From Robiginitomaculum sp. (GTDB taxonomy: Bacteria > Pseudomonadota > Alphaproteobacteria > Caulobacterales > Maricaulaceae): a stretch of 11,030 nucleotides of DNA. Positions 1 to 6,798 of the stretch are shown here, in pieces. The translations under genes and the position numbers were made by a program. The DNA is taken from NCBI GenBank assembly GCA_002733385.1, contig NVVO01000004.1, forward strand, positions 75,752 to 86,781, in the 5' to 3' direction. Each line of letters begins with the position of its first letter. The stretch's first letter is position 1. The notes under the pieces were generated by a model. The model searched no databases, was not told the origin of the DNA, and worked only from the letters and a program-made list of their open reading frames with translations.

Positions 1-405
1 GGGCATGCCCTCTGCCGCCGGGGTCAGGACAATTTCCGCGCCCAGCAACTGGATCAGTTTACGGCGTTCAATGGACATGCTTTCGGGCATGGTGAACAGG
101 GCTTTATAGCCTTTGGCCGCAGCAACTAGGGCCAGGCCAATACCGGTATTGCCAGAGGTCGGCTCGATGATGGTACCGCCTGGTTTTAACAATCCGCGCT
201 CTTCCAAATCCTCGATCATGGCCAGACCGATGCGGTCTTTGACACTGGCACCAGGGTTGAAAAACTCCAGCTTGAACAACAGATCAGCAGCAATACCGTC
301 GCTGATTTTGGGCATGCGCACCAAAGGCGTATCGCCTATAGTCTCGGAAATACTGTCGTAGATTTTCCCGCGTCCTGGTTTTTGGTTGGGTTCTGTCTTG
401 CTCAT
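1..405 (-). CDS. cysK: Cysteine synthase (O-acetylserine sulfhydrylase), N-terminal part, cut by window edge
   Basis: This encodes a pyridoxal-phosphate enzyme of the cysteine synthase/cystathionine beta-synthase fold, which makes L-cysteine from O-acetylserine and sulfide in the cytoplasm. Only the first 135 residues are visible; the frame is open to base 1. Seen in the sequence: TIGDTPLVR near residues 22-30, the PLP-lysine motif NPGASVKDRIG at about 50-60 (Lys56 is the Schiff-base candidate), and the substrate loop TSGNTG at about 83-88. The ATG at 405 is preceded by a good Shine-Dalgarno AGGAGA (411-416) that overlaps the dut stop codon, so translation is probably coupled to dut as the last visible gene of the ubiB-coaBC-dut run. 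The N-terminus is about ten residues longer than that of E. coli CysK (recalled, not aligned). Without the C-terminal half, CysK, CysM and a cystathionine beta-synthase-like enzyme cannot be fully separated; CysK is the likeliest. Confidence 0.88.
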   Translation of the reverse strand, partial: MSKTEPNQKPGRGKIYDSISETIGDTPLVRMPKISDGIAADLLFKLEFFNPGASVKDRIGLAMIEDLEERGLLKPGGTIIEPTSGNTGIGLALVAAAKGYKALFTMPESMSIERRKLIQLLGAEIVLTPAAEGMP

Positions 406-414
406 GCTACTCTC

Positions 415-864
415 CTATTTTATGCCTGTAGATCCGTAACCACCAGCACCGCGCCGGGTTTCGGATAATCTGTCAACCACATTAAACACCGCCCTGGTCA
501 CGGGCGCAATGATCATTTGAGCAATCCGGTCGCCGCGCTTGACGCTAAATGCAACTAGCCCGTGATTGATCAGCAAAATTTTCACCTCACCCCGGTAATC
601 CGCGTCAATGGTGCCGGGCGTGTTGACCACGCTGATGCCGTGCTTGTAGGCCAGACCGGAACGCGGGCGAATTTGTGCCTCATAGCCCGGCGGCAAGGCC
701 ATGGCCAAGCCGGTGGCAATCAGCGCCCGCTCACCGGGCTGTAAAATGATTGGGCTATCGGCGTCTATGGCAGCCCGTAAATCCACACCCGCCGCCAGTT
801 CGCTCTCGTAGGCAGGCATTTGCAGCTCGCCGAAATTGTCCAATTGTTTGATCTCAATCTTCAT
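415..864 (-). CDS. dut: dUTP diphosphatase (dUTPase)
   Basis: This is the trimeric dUTPase that hydrolyses dUTP to dUMP and pyrophosphate, keeping uracil out of DNA and feeding dTMP synthesis. The 149-residue length is normal for the bacterial enzyme. All five family motifs are visible in order: AGVDLRA (25-31), RPRSGLA (66-72), GTIDADYRGEV (84-94, with Asp87 the likely catalytic base), RGDRIAQM (110-117) and RGAGGYGSTG (138-147), where Tyr takes the place of the usual stacking Phe. The ATG start lies inside the end of the upstream exported-protein gene (11-base overlap) with AAGAAG as a modest ribosome-binding site, indicating translational coupling. It sits downstream of ubiB and coaBC, and dut next to coaBC is a common bacterial arrangement. 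Only nine bases separate it from cysK. Confidence 0.97.
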   Translation of the reverse strand: MKIEIKQLDNFGELQMPAYESELAAGVDLRAAIDADSPIILQPGERALIATGLAMALPPGYEAQIRPRSGLAYKHGISVVNTPGTIDADYRGEVKILLINHGLVAFSVKRGDRIAQMIIAPVTRAVFNVVDRLSETRRGAGGYGSTGIK

Positions 865-1444
865 GTTTATCTTCTTGTTGGTTGAATAAGGCCATTCTTA
901 GCTTCAGCAATTCGGTTTCGTCCTCGGTTAAATCAGGGCCGACATAGTCATAAACATAGCCTTGTTTTGTAGAGTTTATCGCCATAAGAGCGCTGCCCTT
1001 TGCGTCAAAATCCGGGGACAGATAAAAGGGAAGTCCGGTACGGATGATTTTTAAATCAAATTCAGTTGGGATCACAGAGATCCGAATACACATGATGGCC
1101 CGGATAGGCTGGTTGTCAATTTCGGTTATATGCCCTTCTTTGGCATCAAATACCGAGAAAATAAAATCAGCCGCCGGCAGAAATGTGGCAATTTGGGCGC
1201 CGGCATTATCGGCTTTGTGAGTTTTTTCCTCTGTATCTAGTTCTTCTGTCTCTAGTTCCTCTGCATCAGGGCTTTTGTTTTCGCCCTCTTTCTCGTTCAC
1301 TTCTGGAGCCTTTACGCCCACCATTTCAATAGGCCGTTGCACCACGATTTCACAATTGGCGATATTATCATCGGCGTAGGCGGCGGGGTTTATCAAAGCC
1401 GCCAACAGCAAGCCAAAAATTATATATGTAATGATATATTTCAA
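854..1444 (-). CDS. Exported protein of unknown function with acidic linker, TTG start
   Basis: I do not recognise a family. The 196-residue product begins with a hydrophobic segment (about 4-20) followed by AAYA-DD, a plausible Sec signal peptide cleaved after residue 24, so the protein should be periplasmic. The mature part has a short N-terminal strand-like piece containing Cys31, a strongly acidic low-complexity stretch (about 48-74, rich in Glu/Asp) and a folded-looking C-terminal region (about 82-190) containing Cys109; the two cysteines could form a disulfide. The start codon is TTG at 1442-1444, not ATG: it overlaps the coaBC stop as TTGA, and a strong GGAG lies eight bases upstream, so initiation is likely coupled to coaBC termination. 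The gene's last 11 bases overlap dut. Its place inside a core metabolic operon says it is co-expressed with these genes but does not reveal its job. Confidence 0.75.
   Translation of the reverse strand: MKYIITYIIFGLLLAALINPAAYADDNIANCEIVVQRPIEMVGVKAPEVNEKEGENKSPDAEELETEELDTEEKTHKADNAGAQIATFLPAADFIFSVFDAKEGHITEIDNQPIRAIMCIRISVIPTEFDLKIIRTGLPFYLSPDFDAKGSALMAINSTKQGYVYDYVGPDLTEDETELLKLRMALFNQQEDKHED
1230..1268. repeat. Short 15-base tandem repeat inside the exported-protein gene
   Basis: Two adjacent 15-base units (1230-1244 and 1245-1259) match at 13 of 15 positions, and a partial third unit (1260-1268) matches seven of nine. On the coding (minus) strand they give the acidic run EELETEELDTEE. 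The unit length is a multiple of three, so gain or loss of units would lengthen or shorten the linker without changing frame. Confidence 0.6.
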
Positions 1445-2664
1445 ACCAATATCTCCACTATTTTTTTGGCCAGTTTTTCGGCCACTGCAATTTTACTCAT
1501 GAGCGGCCAAGCATCCGCCCCGCCTTTGCTGACAACAATAACCTTGTTATTGTCTCCGCCCATCACATCCCCCCCCACTGCGCCAATAGAGACATCATTG
1601 GCAACTATCAAATCGCAATTCTTCTTGATCAATTTGGCCTGGGCATGCTTGAGCACATGATCGGTTTCGGCGGCAAACCCGATGACCAGTCCGGGGCGGT
1701 TTTTCCCATTGGCAAGAGTGTGCAAAATATCCGGGTTTTCTGTCAGGGCCAGGGGTTGTAATTTCTGTTGGTCTTTTTTGATTTTTCTATCATGAGCCTC
1801 TCTGGCCCGCCAATCCGCTACGGCGGCCACACTGATAAACACGTCGGCAGGCAAAGCGTTTTCGCAAGCGGCCAACATGTCACGGGCGGTCTCCACCTGT
1901 ACCATATTCACATTTTGCGGCGGCGCTATCGCCACAGGCCCCGAGACCAATGTCACCTTTGCCCCGAGCCGCTGGCAGGCCTTGGCAATGGCATAGCCCT
2001 GTTTGCCGGATGAATGGTTGGAGAGATAGCGCACCGGGTCAATGGGTTCGCGGGTTGGCCCGGCGGTGATCAGGACATGTTTGCCTTTGAGGGGCTTTGG
2101 TTGAAGCGCATCTATATTTGTCTCGCCCGCCAAGATTTTCTCTATTGCATCCGTAATAACCTCCGGCTCCGCCATACGGCCAAAGCCAAATTCGCCGCAC
2201 GCCATATCGCCTTCGACAGGGCCAACAAACAAAGCATGGTTTTCGCGCAGAATATCCATATTGCGCTTTGTGGCTGGATGCTCCCACATGCGCACATTCA
2301 TGGCTGGTGCATACAGAACACGCTTGTCCGTGGCCAATAATGTGGTGCTGGCCAGATCATTGGCCAGACCCCTGGCCGCCTTGGCCATGAGATCGGCGGT
2401 GGCCGGAACCACAACCACCAAATCACTTGAGCGCGATAATTCAATATGACCCATTTCTTGTTCGTCCGACAATGAAAACAAATCCGTATAGACTTTCTCG
2501 CCGCTCAGGCCACCGACAGAAAGCGGCGTGACAAATTCTTCGCCGGCCTTGGTGATGATTGCGCTGGTTTTAATGCCGCGCTTGGCCAATAGGCGAATTA
2601 GCAGTAACGCCTTAAACGCCGCAATGCCGCCGCCAATAATCAACAATATTCGTTTTTCGCTCAT
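1441..2664 (-). CDS. coaBC: Bifunctional phosphopantothenoylcysteine decarboxylase / phosphopantothenate-cysteine ligase
   Basis: This cytoplasmic two-domain enzyme carries out two successive steps of coenzyme A synthesis: it joins cysteine to 4'-phosphopantothenate (CTP-dependent in bacteria) and then decarboxylates the product with FMN. The 407-residue length fits the family. The N-terminal CoaC domain (about 1-180) shows GGGIAAFKA (11-19), the catalytic His73 in MGHIELS, PAMNVRMW (120-127) and the Cys156 loop DMACGEFGFGRM, matching in position E. coli Dfp His75, Asn125 and Cys158. The C-terminal CoaB domain (from about 190) shows ITAGPTREPIDPVRYLSNHSSGK, split here as ITAGPTREPIDP (199-210) and VRYLSNHSSGK (211-221), then ENPDIL, GFAAET and DLIVAND. 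I chose the ATG at 2664 because it begins directly at the conserved domain; a TTG-initiated extension to 2709 would overlap ubiB and adds unrelated residues. It lies 13 bases after ubiB. Confidence 0.97.
   Translation of the reverse strand: MSEKRILLIIGGGIAAFKALLLIRLLAKRGIKTSAIITKAGEEFVTPLSVGGLSGEKVYTDLFSLSDEQEMGHIELSRSSDLVVVVPATADLMAKAARGLANDLASTTLLATDKRVLYAPAMNVRMWEHPATKRNMDILRENHALFVGPVEGDMACGEFGFGRMAEPEVITDAIEKILAGETNIDALQPKPLKGKHVLITAGPTREPIDPVRYLSNHSSGKQGYAIAKACQRLGAKVTLVSGPVAIAPPQNVNMVQVETARDMLAACENALPADVFISVAAVADWRAREAHDRKIKKDQQKLQPLALTENPDILHTLANGKNRPGLVIGFAAETDHVLKHAQAKLIKKNCDLIVANDVSIGAVGGDVMGGDNNKVIVVSKGGADAWPLMSKIAVAEKLAKKIVEILV
1452..1458 (-). promoter_or_regulatory. Ribosome-binding site that supports the TTG start
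   Basis: On the minus strand the sequence GTGGAGA ends eight bases before the TTG at 1444-1442, inside the last codons of coaBC. No in-frame ATG occurs near a signal peptide in this frame (the next Met is residue 41), so this site and the TTGA stop/start overlap fix the start of the exported-protein gene. Confidence 0.65.
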
Positions 2665-2689
2665 TATATTTGTCCAGCTATATTTGTCC
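2665..2689. repeat. 11-base direct repeat at the ubiB/coaBC junction
   Basis: The plus-strand sequence TATATTTGTCC occurs at 2665-2675 and again, identically, at 2679-2689, a 14-base period. On the minus strand one copy covers the last codons and stop of ubiB and the other fills the 13-base gap immediately before the coaBC ATG. It looks like a small slippage duplication. No clear Shine-Dalgarno precedes the coaBC ATG apart from a weak TGGA in this repeat. Confidence 0.6.
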
Positions 2690-4240
2690 GACGGCCCAGA
2701 CGCCAGCAAGCGTAGTTAGCGCACCCAGGGCCACCAAAGCAATATTTCTTCGCAGTGATTTCGGTTTTGTAATGGCATTCGGTTTAGACAAATCCACCTC
2801 GCCCGCCGCCCATGCCTTGGCCAGAGCAGCGAGCGTTTCCGCCGCTTCCGGCATGGCTTTCAAGGTTTTTTGCGCCCGGCGCAAATCGGCGAGAAAATCA
2901 TTGATTCGGCCTTCTGGGCCAAGCTCGCGGCGCATAGATGCTTCGACTACCGGGCGGGATGCTTCCCACATGTCAAATTCCGGGTCTAGGCGTCTGGCCA
3001 CGCCCTCGGCCTGCATCATGGTTTTTTGTAGCATGATCAATTGCGGTTGCATTTTCATATCGAAAATATCGGTGATTTCGAACAATTGTAGCAAGACCTT
3101 GGCCATGGAAACCTGATCGGAAGTTTTGCCAAATATTGGCTCGCCCACGGCCCGCAGTGCGGAGGCAAAATCTTCCACCGTGTGGTGGGCGGGAACATAG
3201 CCTGCCTCGAAATGGATTTCGGCAATACGGGTGTAATCTCGCATTAAAAACCCGTACATGATCTCGGCGTGGAAGCGCTGCTCGGCTTCGCTGAGCCGCC
3301 CCAATATACCGAAGTCCAGCAAGACCAGTTCGCCGTCTTTGTCGACCACCAGATTACCCTCATGCATGTCGGCGTGAAACACCCCGTAATCAAAGGCGCA
3401 GGTCAGGAAGCTTTGAATGACTTTGACCGCCAGCGCCTTGCGGTTAATATTCGGGTCGGTGAGCAGAGCATCACTGGAAAACGCGGTGCCGTCTATCCAT
3501 TCCAGCACCATGACGTTTTTGGCGCTGTACGCCCAGTGAATGGTGGGTACGCGGAACAAGCCTGTTTCTTCTGCCGCTTCGCCGAGCTCGCTGGCCGCCG
3601 CCGCTTCGAGACGTAAGTCCAGCTCCAGCGTCACGGCCCGCGCTGCCGTCTCCACAAACATTTTCGGCCCAAGGCGGCGCGAAGCTGGCACAAAAAACTC
3701 CGCCATTCCCGCCACCATGCGCAAAACATCAATGTCTTTGGCCATTTTGGCATGAATATTGGGTCGCAGAATTTTCACCGCCACGGTGGTTTCATCAAGT
3801 AACTGCGCCTTATGCACCTGCGCCACAGATGCGGCGGCTACGGGTTCAGACAAGGACGTAAATATCTCCTGCCAGGGTTTGGCATATTCTTTTTCTATGC
3901 GCTTAATGGCTTCGTCTCTTGAAAACGCAGGCACCTGATCTTTGAGCCGCGACAGACCACGGGTGAATTCGGGGTCGAGCATGTCGGAGCGGGTTGCCAA
4001 AATCTGCCCGACTTTAATATAGGCCGGGCCTAGTTTCTCAAGCGCATTGGCAAATCGCTCACCTGGATTTTTAGCCCAACCTTTATTTGTGGCACGCACC
4101 GCAAACAGGCGCGATACCCAGCCAAGTAGCCGCATAAACCAGGGCACTTGCCCGGCATATTCCGCCGGGATCAAAGCATCATGACGCGCCAACACAAAAG
4201 CGGTGCGCAGCAGACGTAAAAAGGTGATGATCACTTTCAT
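2678..4240 (-). CDS. ubiB: UbiB, ABC1/ADCK-family protein for ubiquinone biosynthesis
   Basis: UbiB is an atypical protein-kinase-like ATPase needed for ubiquinone biosynthesis; it is no longer thought to be the hydroxylase itself and acts with the membrane-associated Ubi machinery. The 520-residue length is typical. Family marks in order: the inhibitory KxGQ motif as KVGQ (76-79) in PAYIKVGQILATRSDML, the alanine-rich nucleotide loop AAASVAQVH (135-143), Lys156 in VAVKILRP, the catalytic HADMHEGN (289-296) and metal-binding DFG (309-311). A hydrophobic C-terminal segment (about 498-518) should anchor it in the membrane. The ATG at 4240 has AAGAAG seven bases upstream. It is the first gene of the run ubiB-coaBC-unknown-dut-cysK. 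ubiE, often just upstream of ubiB in alphaproteobacteria, is absent here; an S9 peptidase gene lies there instead across a 225-base gap. Confidence 0.95.
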   Translation of the reverse strand: MKVIITFLRLLRTAFVLARHDALIPAEYAGQVPWFMRLLGWVSRLFAVRATNKGWAKNPGERFANALEKLGPAYIKVGQILATRSDMLDPEFTRGLSRLKDQVPAFSRDEAIKRIEKEYAKPWQEIFTSLSEPVAAASVAQVHKAQLLDETTVAVKILRPNIHAKMAKDIDVLRMVAGMAEFFVPASRRLGPKMFVETAARAVTLELDLRLEAAAASELGEAAEETGLFRVPTIHWAYSAKNVMVLEWIDGTAFSSDALLTDPNINRKALAVKVIQSFLTCAFDYGVFHADMHEGNLVVDKDGELVLLDFGILGRLSEAEQRFHAEIMYGFLMRDYTRIAEIHFEAGYVPAHHTVEDFASALRAVGEPIFGKTSDQVSMAKVLLQLFEITDIFDMKMQPQLIMLQKTMMQAEGVARRLDPEFDMWEASRPVVEASMRRELGPEGRINDFLADLRRAQKTLKAMPEAAETLAALAKAWAAGEVDLSKPNAITKPKSLRRNIALVALGALTTLAGVWAVGQI

Positions 4241-4337
4241 GACCGCTTCTTAGCAGAGCCAAATTTCAAAAGCGAGAGGTGGTTTTAGGGGAGTGTACTT
4301 TCCAAGTTTCAATTCTTTGGACATAAATCCCCACCAT
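4241..4337. other. Non-coding leader upstream of ubiB
   Basis: This is the part of the intergenic region next to ubiB. Read on the minus strand it contains TTGAAA, a 19-base spacer and TAAAAC, which might be a weak promoter, but the spacing is long and the match poor, so I do not call it one. No RNA structure, terminator or small gene is convincing here. Confidence 0.4.
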
Positions 4338-4444
4338 CCGTTCATACCCAGCTTGACTGGGTATCCAGTAACTTAACCAAGATGTGCGAGCAAAAGGCTC
4401 GCTCTTTATTCGCTGGATACCCGATCGGGGTCGGGTATGAGCGG
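4338..4444. repeat. REP/BIME-like inverted pair of short hairpin repeats
   Basis: Two similar short repeats face each other at 4338-4368 and 4413-4444. Each is itself a hairpin: the left has a perfect 8-bp stem ATACCCAG/CTGGGTAT (4344-4351 with 4357-4364, 5-base loop); the right has ATACCCGA/TCGGGTAT (4417-4424 with 4431-4438, 6-base loop). Put in the same orientation, both read CCG(T/C)TCATACCC, a variable centre, then GGGTATCCAG. The two innermost stem pairs differ between copies but remain paired, so the fold rather than the exact sequence is kept. The 44-base spacer holds a third hairpin, GCGAGC/GCTCGC (4386-4391 with 4397-4402). The layout matches bacterial interspersed mosaic elements built from REP sequences, which are mobilised elsewhere by RAYT transposases; no such gene is in the window. 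It may affect mRNA stability or read-through between the S9 peptidase gene and ubiB. Confidence 0.75.
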
Positions 4445-4465
4445 CGGGAGGGGAAGGTTCGAGCA

Positions 4466-6730
4466 TCACTGCCCGCGCAAATTCTCCACAAAGAAATTCA
4501 GGATTTCTTGGTCGCGGTGGATTTTGTTGGCTTTGCTTCTAAACCCGTGTTTTTCGCCGGGATAAGTCATCACGCGCATATTGTGGTTGCCGCGCTTTTG
4601 CATCTCGTCCATCAGCTTGACGGAATGTCTAAACACCACATTGTCGTCGGCCATGCCGTGGATGAGCAAGAACGGCTCGGTCAGGCCGTCCAGATGGGCA
4701 AAAAGGCTCGCATTTTCGTAGGCGCCTTTGGTATAGTTGGGGTTACCCTTGCGCGGGTCGCCGAGATAACGCTCGGTATAGGCCGTATCGTACAAGGCCC
4801 AGTCAGTGACCGGTGCGCCGGACACGCCGGCTTTGTAATGGTCGGTTTGGGCCAGCATATGCAAGGTCATATAGCCCCCGTAAGACCAGCCATAAACGCC
4901 CATATTGTCCGCGTCTACGAAAGGAAGGGATTTGAGAAACTCAGCCCCGACGGACTGGTCTATAGTTTCGGTTATACCCATGGAACGGTAGAGGTGATCT
5001 TCAAAAGCTTTGCCGCGTTTGCTCGCCCCCCTATTGTCCATTTGAAACACCACGAAGCCGTTATCGACCAACATTTGTGCCAGCCAGATTTTATTATTCC
5101 AGCCTTTATCGACCCTTTGCACGCCGGGGCCGCCGTAGACAATCGTCACCGCCGGGCGTTTTTCACCGGATTTTATATCGGTAGGTTTATACAGCATATA
5201 ATCCATCATCGTGCCATCGCTCGCCGCCAATTGCCCAAATTCAGGTGTCACATGGGAAGACAAATAAGGGGCATAAGGGTGATCCCCGTCCAGCTTGTTT
5301 TCATTGAGCCAGATTAGCGGTGTACCATCATTTTTGAAAGCACGGGTTTGCGTCGGGGTCGATTTGTTTGAAAATGTGCCGATATATGCATTGCAGTTCT
5401 TAGCAAAACTTGCAGCATGTACACCTTCACCCGCTGACAATTGCGTCAAATTCTCGCCGTCAAAATCAATGCTAAATATATGTTGTTCCAGCGCCGTTTC
5501 CTGCCAGCCTGTGAAATAAATTTTCTGGCTACCCTCATCAATACAATTGACCTTGGAAACTGGCCAATTGCCCTTGGTGATTTGCACCGGCTCTTTACCA
5601 AGGGTCGCGTAACGGTAGATATGCCAAAACCCGCTACGTTCGCTTGACCACAAAAACCCACCGCCCGCCAGTGCTTTGAAATCGCCGCGCACATTTATCC
5701 AGGTCTTGCTGGTTTCTTTGAACACGACACGGCTATTACCTGTGGCCGGGTCTATATCCAGCATTGTCAGGGTTTTATGATCCCGTGATAAAATGCCCGC
5801 ATATAAGTGACGTCCATTTTTACTCCAATAGACCCGCGCCAAATAAATGTCCGGGTTGTCACCAATATCGGCCCAAACCAAATCACCACCCAAGAGCGGC
5901 TTTATGGCCAACTTTACCGTTGCATTATCGGTTCCGGCAAAGGGATAACGTTGGGCGATATTGTCAATGCCATCGGCGCCAAACTCGATGCGGTGTTCTA
6001 CGGCAATGGGGCTTTCGTCGATTTGCGAATAGGCCACGTGCATTTGTGTCGGCGACACCCAATACCCGGTATTGCGCGCCAGTTCTTCCTGCACCACGAA
6101 ACTGGCCGTAGCATTGCGCACCAGATTGTTAGCTCCAAAAGACAAACGTTTTTCGCGGCCCGTAGCCAGATCTGTCATATACAGATCATTTTCGCGTACA
6201 TAGCTGACAAATTCTCCAGAGCCAGAAATCCGCGCATCAGTCTCAAAGCCTTGGGTATTGGTGACTTGCGCTGCTTTGCCCTGCTGCAAATTATATACAT
6301 AAACATCGCCGCCGAGGGGAAACAAAATATGTTCGCCCGTGCTGTCCCAGCTATAGGCGACAATGCCCTTTCCGGTTTCGCGCATGCGTTCGCGGCGGTT
6401 CTTTTCTTCGCTCGACAATATTTCCGGCGTGCCCAATAAATCCGTGGAGCTGACCAGAATTTTGCCTTTACCCTGATTGGGACCTGTTTCCAAATCATAA
6501 GCCCAGAGGTCTTGCTGGCCCGCATCATCTGCCCGGCCTTGCAAGACCGTGACCATTGTTCCGTCCGGGGATATGCTTGCTTTCTTGAGGCTCGGCCCGG
6601 ACAAAACCGGATCGGAATGAATAATGGCCGGGGTCAAATCACCCATTTTGGTGCCTGACAATTCTGGTTTTTGCTGATTGCAAGCCGTTAAAGCGGTTAC
6701 CGCCAACAAGCTGATGATAGATAAGCGCAT
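4466..6730 (-). CDS. Dipeptidyl-peptidase IV-like S9 serine peptidase, lipoprotein
   Basis: The 754-residue product is predicted to remove dipeptides from peptide N-termini, often X-Pro, at the periplasmic or outer-membrane surface, feeding on extracellular or envelope peptides. It begins with a lipoprotein signal whose lipobox is LTAC (Cys17). The middle is a DPP-IV-type beta-propeller, with the substrate-N-terminus-binding Glu pair in FVVQEELARNTGYW (Glu215-Glu216). The C-terminal alpha/beta-hydrolase domain has the triad Ser616 in GWSYGGYM, Asp695 in HGMADDNV and His728 in EKHGF; the spacings agree with human DPP4 (Ser630, Asp708, His740). The ATG at 6730 was chosen over an upstream TTG because it begins the signal peptide and has GAGGGA just upstream. 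It is divergent from the DHH gene and separated from ubiB by the hairpin repeat. The exact specificity (DPP IV versus a related S9B dipeptidyl peptidase) is not decidable. Confidence 0.93.
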   Translation of the reverse strand: MRLSIISLLAVTALTACNQQKPELSGTKMGDLTPAIIHSDPVLSGPSLKKASISPDGTMVTVLQGRADDAGQQDLWAYDLETGPNQGKGKILVSSTDLLGTPEILSSEEKNRRERMRETGKGIVAYSWDSTGEHILFPLGGDVYVYNLQQGKAAQVTNTQGFETDARISGSGEFVSYVRENDLYMTDLATGREKRLSFGANNLVRNATASFVVQEELARNTGYWVSPTQMHVAYSQIDESPIAVEHRIEFGADGIDNIAQRYPFAGTDNATVKLAIKPLLGGDLVWADIGDNPDIYLARVYWSKNGRHLYAGILSRDHKTLTMLDIDPATGNSRVVFKETSKTWINVRGDFKALAGGGFLWSSERSGFWHIYRYATLGKEPVQITKGNWPVSKVNCIDEGSQKIYFTGWQETALEQHIFSIDFDGENLTQLSAGEGVHAASFAKNCNAYIGTFSNKSTPTQTRAFKNDGTPLIWLNENKLDGDHPYAPYLSSHVTPEFGQLAASDGTMMDYMLYKPTDIKSGEKRPAVTIVYGGPGVQRVDKGWNNKIWLAQMLVDNGFVVFQMDNRGASKRGKAFEDHLYRSMGITETIDQSVGAEFLKSLPFVDADNMGVYGWSYGGYMTLHMLAQTDHYKAGVSGAPVTDWALYDTAYTERYLGDPRKGNPNYTKGAYENASLFAHLDGLTEPFLLIHGMADDNVVFRHSVKLMDEMQKRGNHNMRVMTYPGEKHGFRSKANKIHRDQEILNFFVENLRGQ

Positions 6731-6798
6731 AATTCCCTCATATTTGATTTTGTATATACTCGCAGGGACGTGTAAGGAATGCAAGCAAGGAGACTGAA
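6731..6798. promoter_or_regulatory. Divergent intergenic region between S9 peptidase and DHH genes
   Basis: This 68-base gap must hold the start signals of both divergent genes. The plus-strand gene has a strong AAGGAG (6787-6792) six bases before its ATG; the minus-strand gene has GAGGGA next to its ATG. An AT-rich core (6741-6760, containing TATATACT) could supply -10 elements in either direction, but no matching -35 box at good spacing is evident, so the promoters are inferred from gene layout only. Confidence 0.4.

Noticed and set aside
2665..2709. TTG-initiated 15-residue extension of coaBC
   Set aside because: It overlaps the ubiB 3' end and is not part of the conserved flavoprotein domain; the ATG at 2664 begins the domain directly.
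4386..4402. Hairpin considered as an intrinsic terminator of the S9 peptidase gene
   Set aside because: In the minus-strand direction it is not followed by a run of T, so it does not fit an intrinsic terminator for that gene.
4266..4469. Minus-strand open frame of 67 codons between the S9 peptidase and ubiB
   Set aside because: It reads through both hairpin repeats, which explains its low-complexity look; such frames inside repeats are common false genes.
4382..5317. Long plus-strand open frame of 311 codons opposite the S9 peptidase gene
   Set aside because: It lies antisense to a well-supported peptidase domain, its translation shows no recognisable motif, and its first codons run through the hairpin repeat. 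It is a shadow of GC-biased codons on the other strand.
6061..6073. Small palindrome AATACCCGGTATT resembling the stem of the intergenic repeat
   Set aside because: It lies within the S9 peptidase coding sequence, lacks the conserved flanks CCG(T/C)TC and CCAG, and is explained by codons for a conserved segment.
5807..6439. Plus-strand open frame of 210 codons opposite the beta-propeller of the S9 peptidase
   Set aside because: It is antisense to a real gene, has no ribosome-binding site noticed and no family motif.
6731..6784. TTG-initiated 18-residue extension of the S9 peptidase
   Set aside because: It would put extra residues ahead of a complete lipoprotein signal and lacks a good ribosome-binding site; the ATG at 6730 has one.
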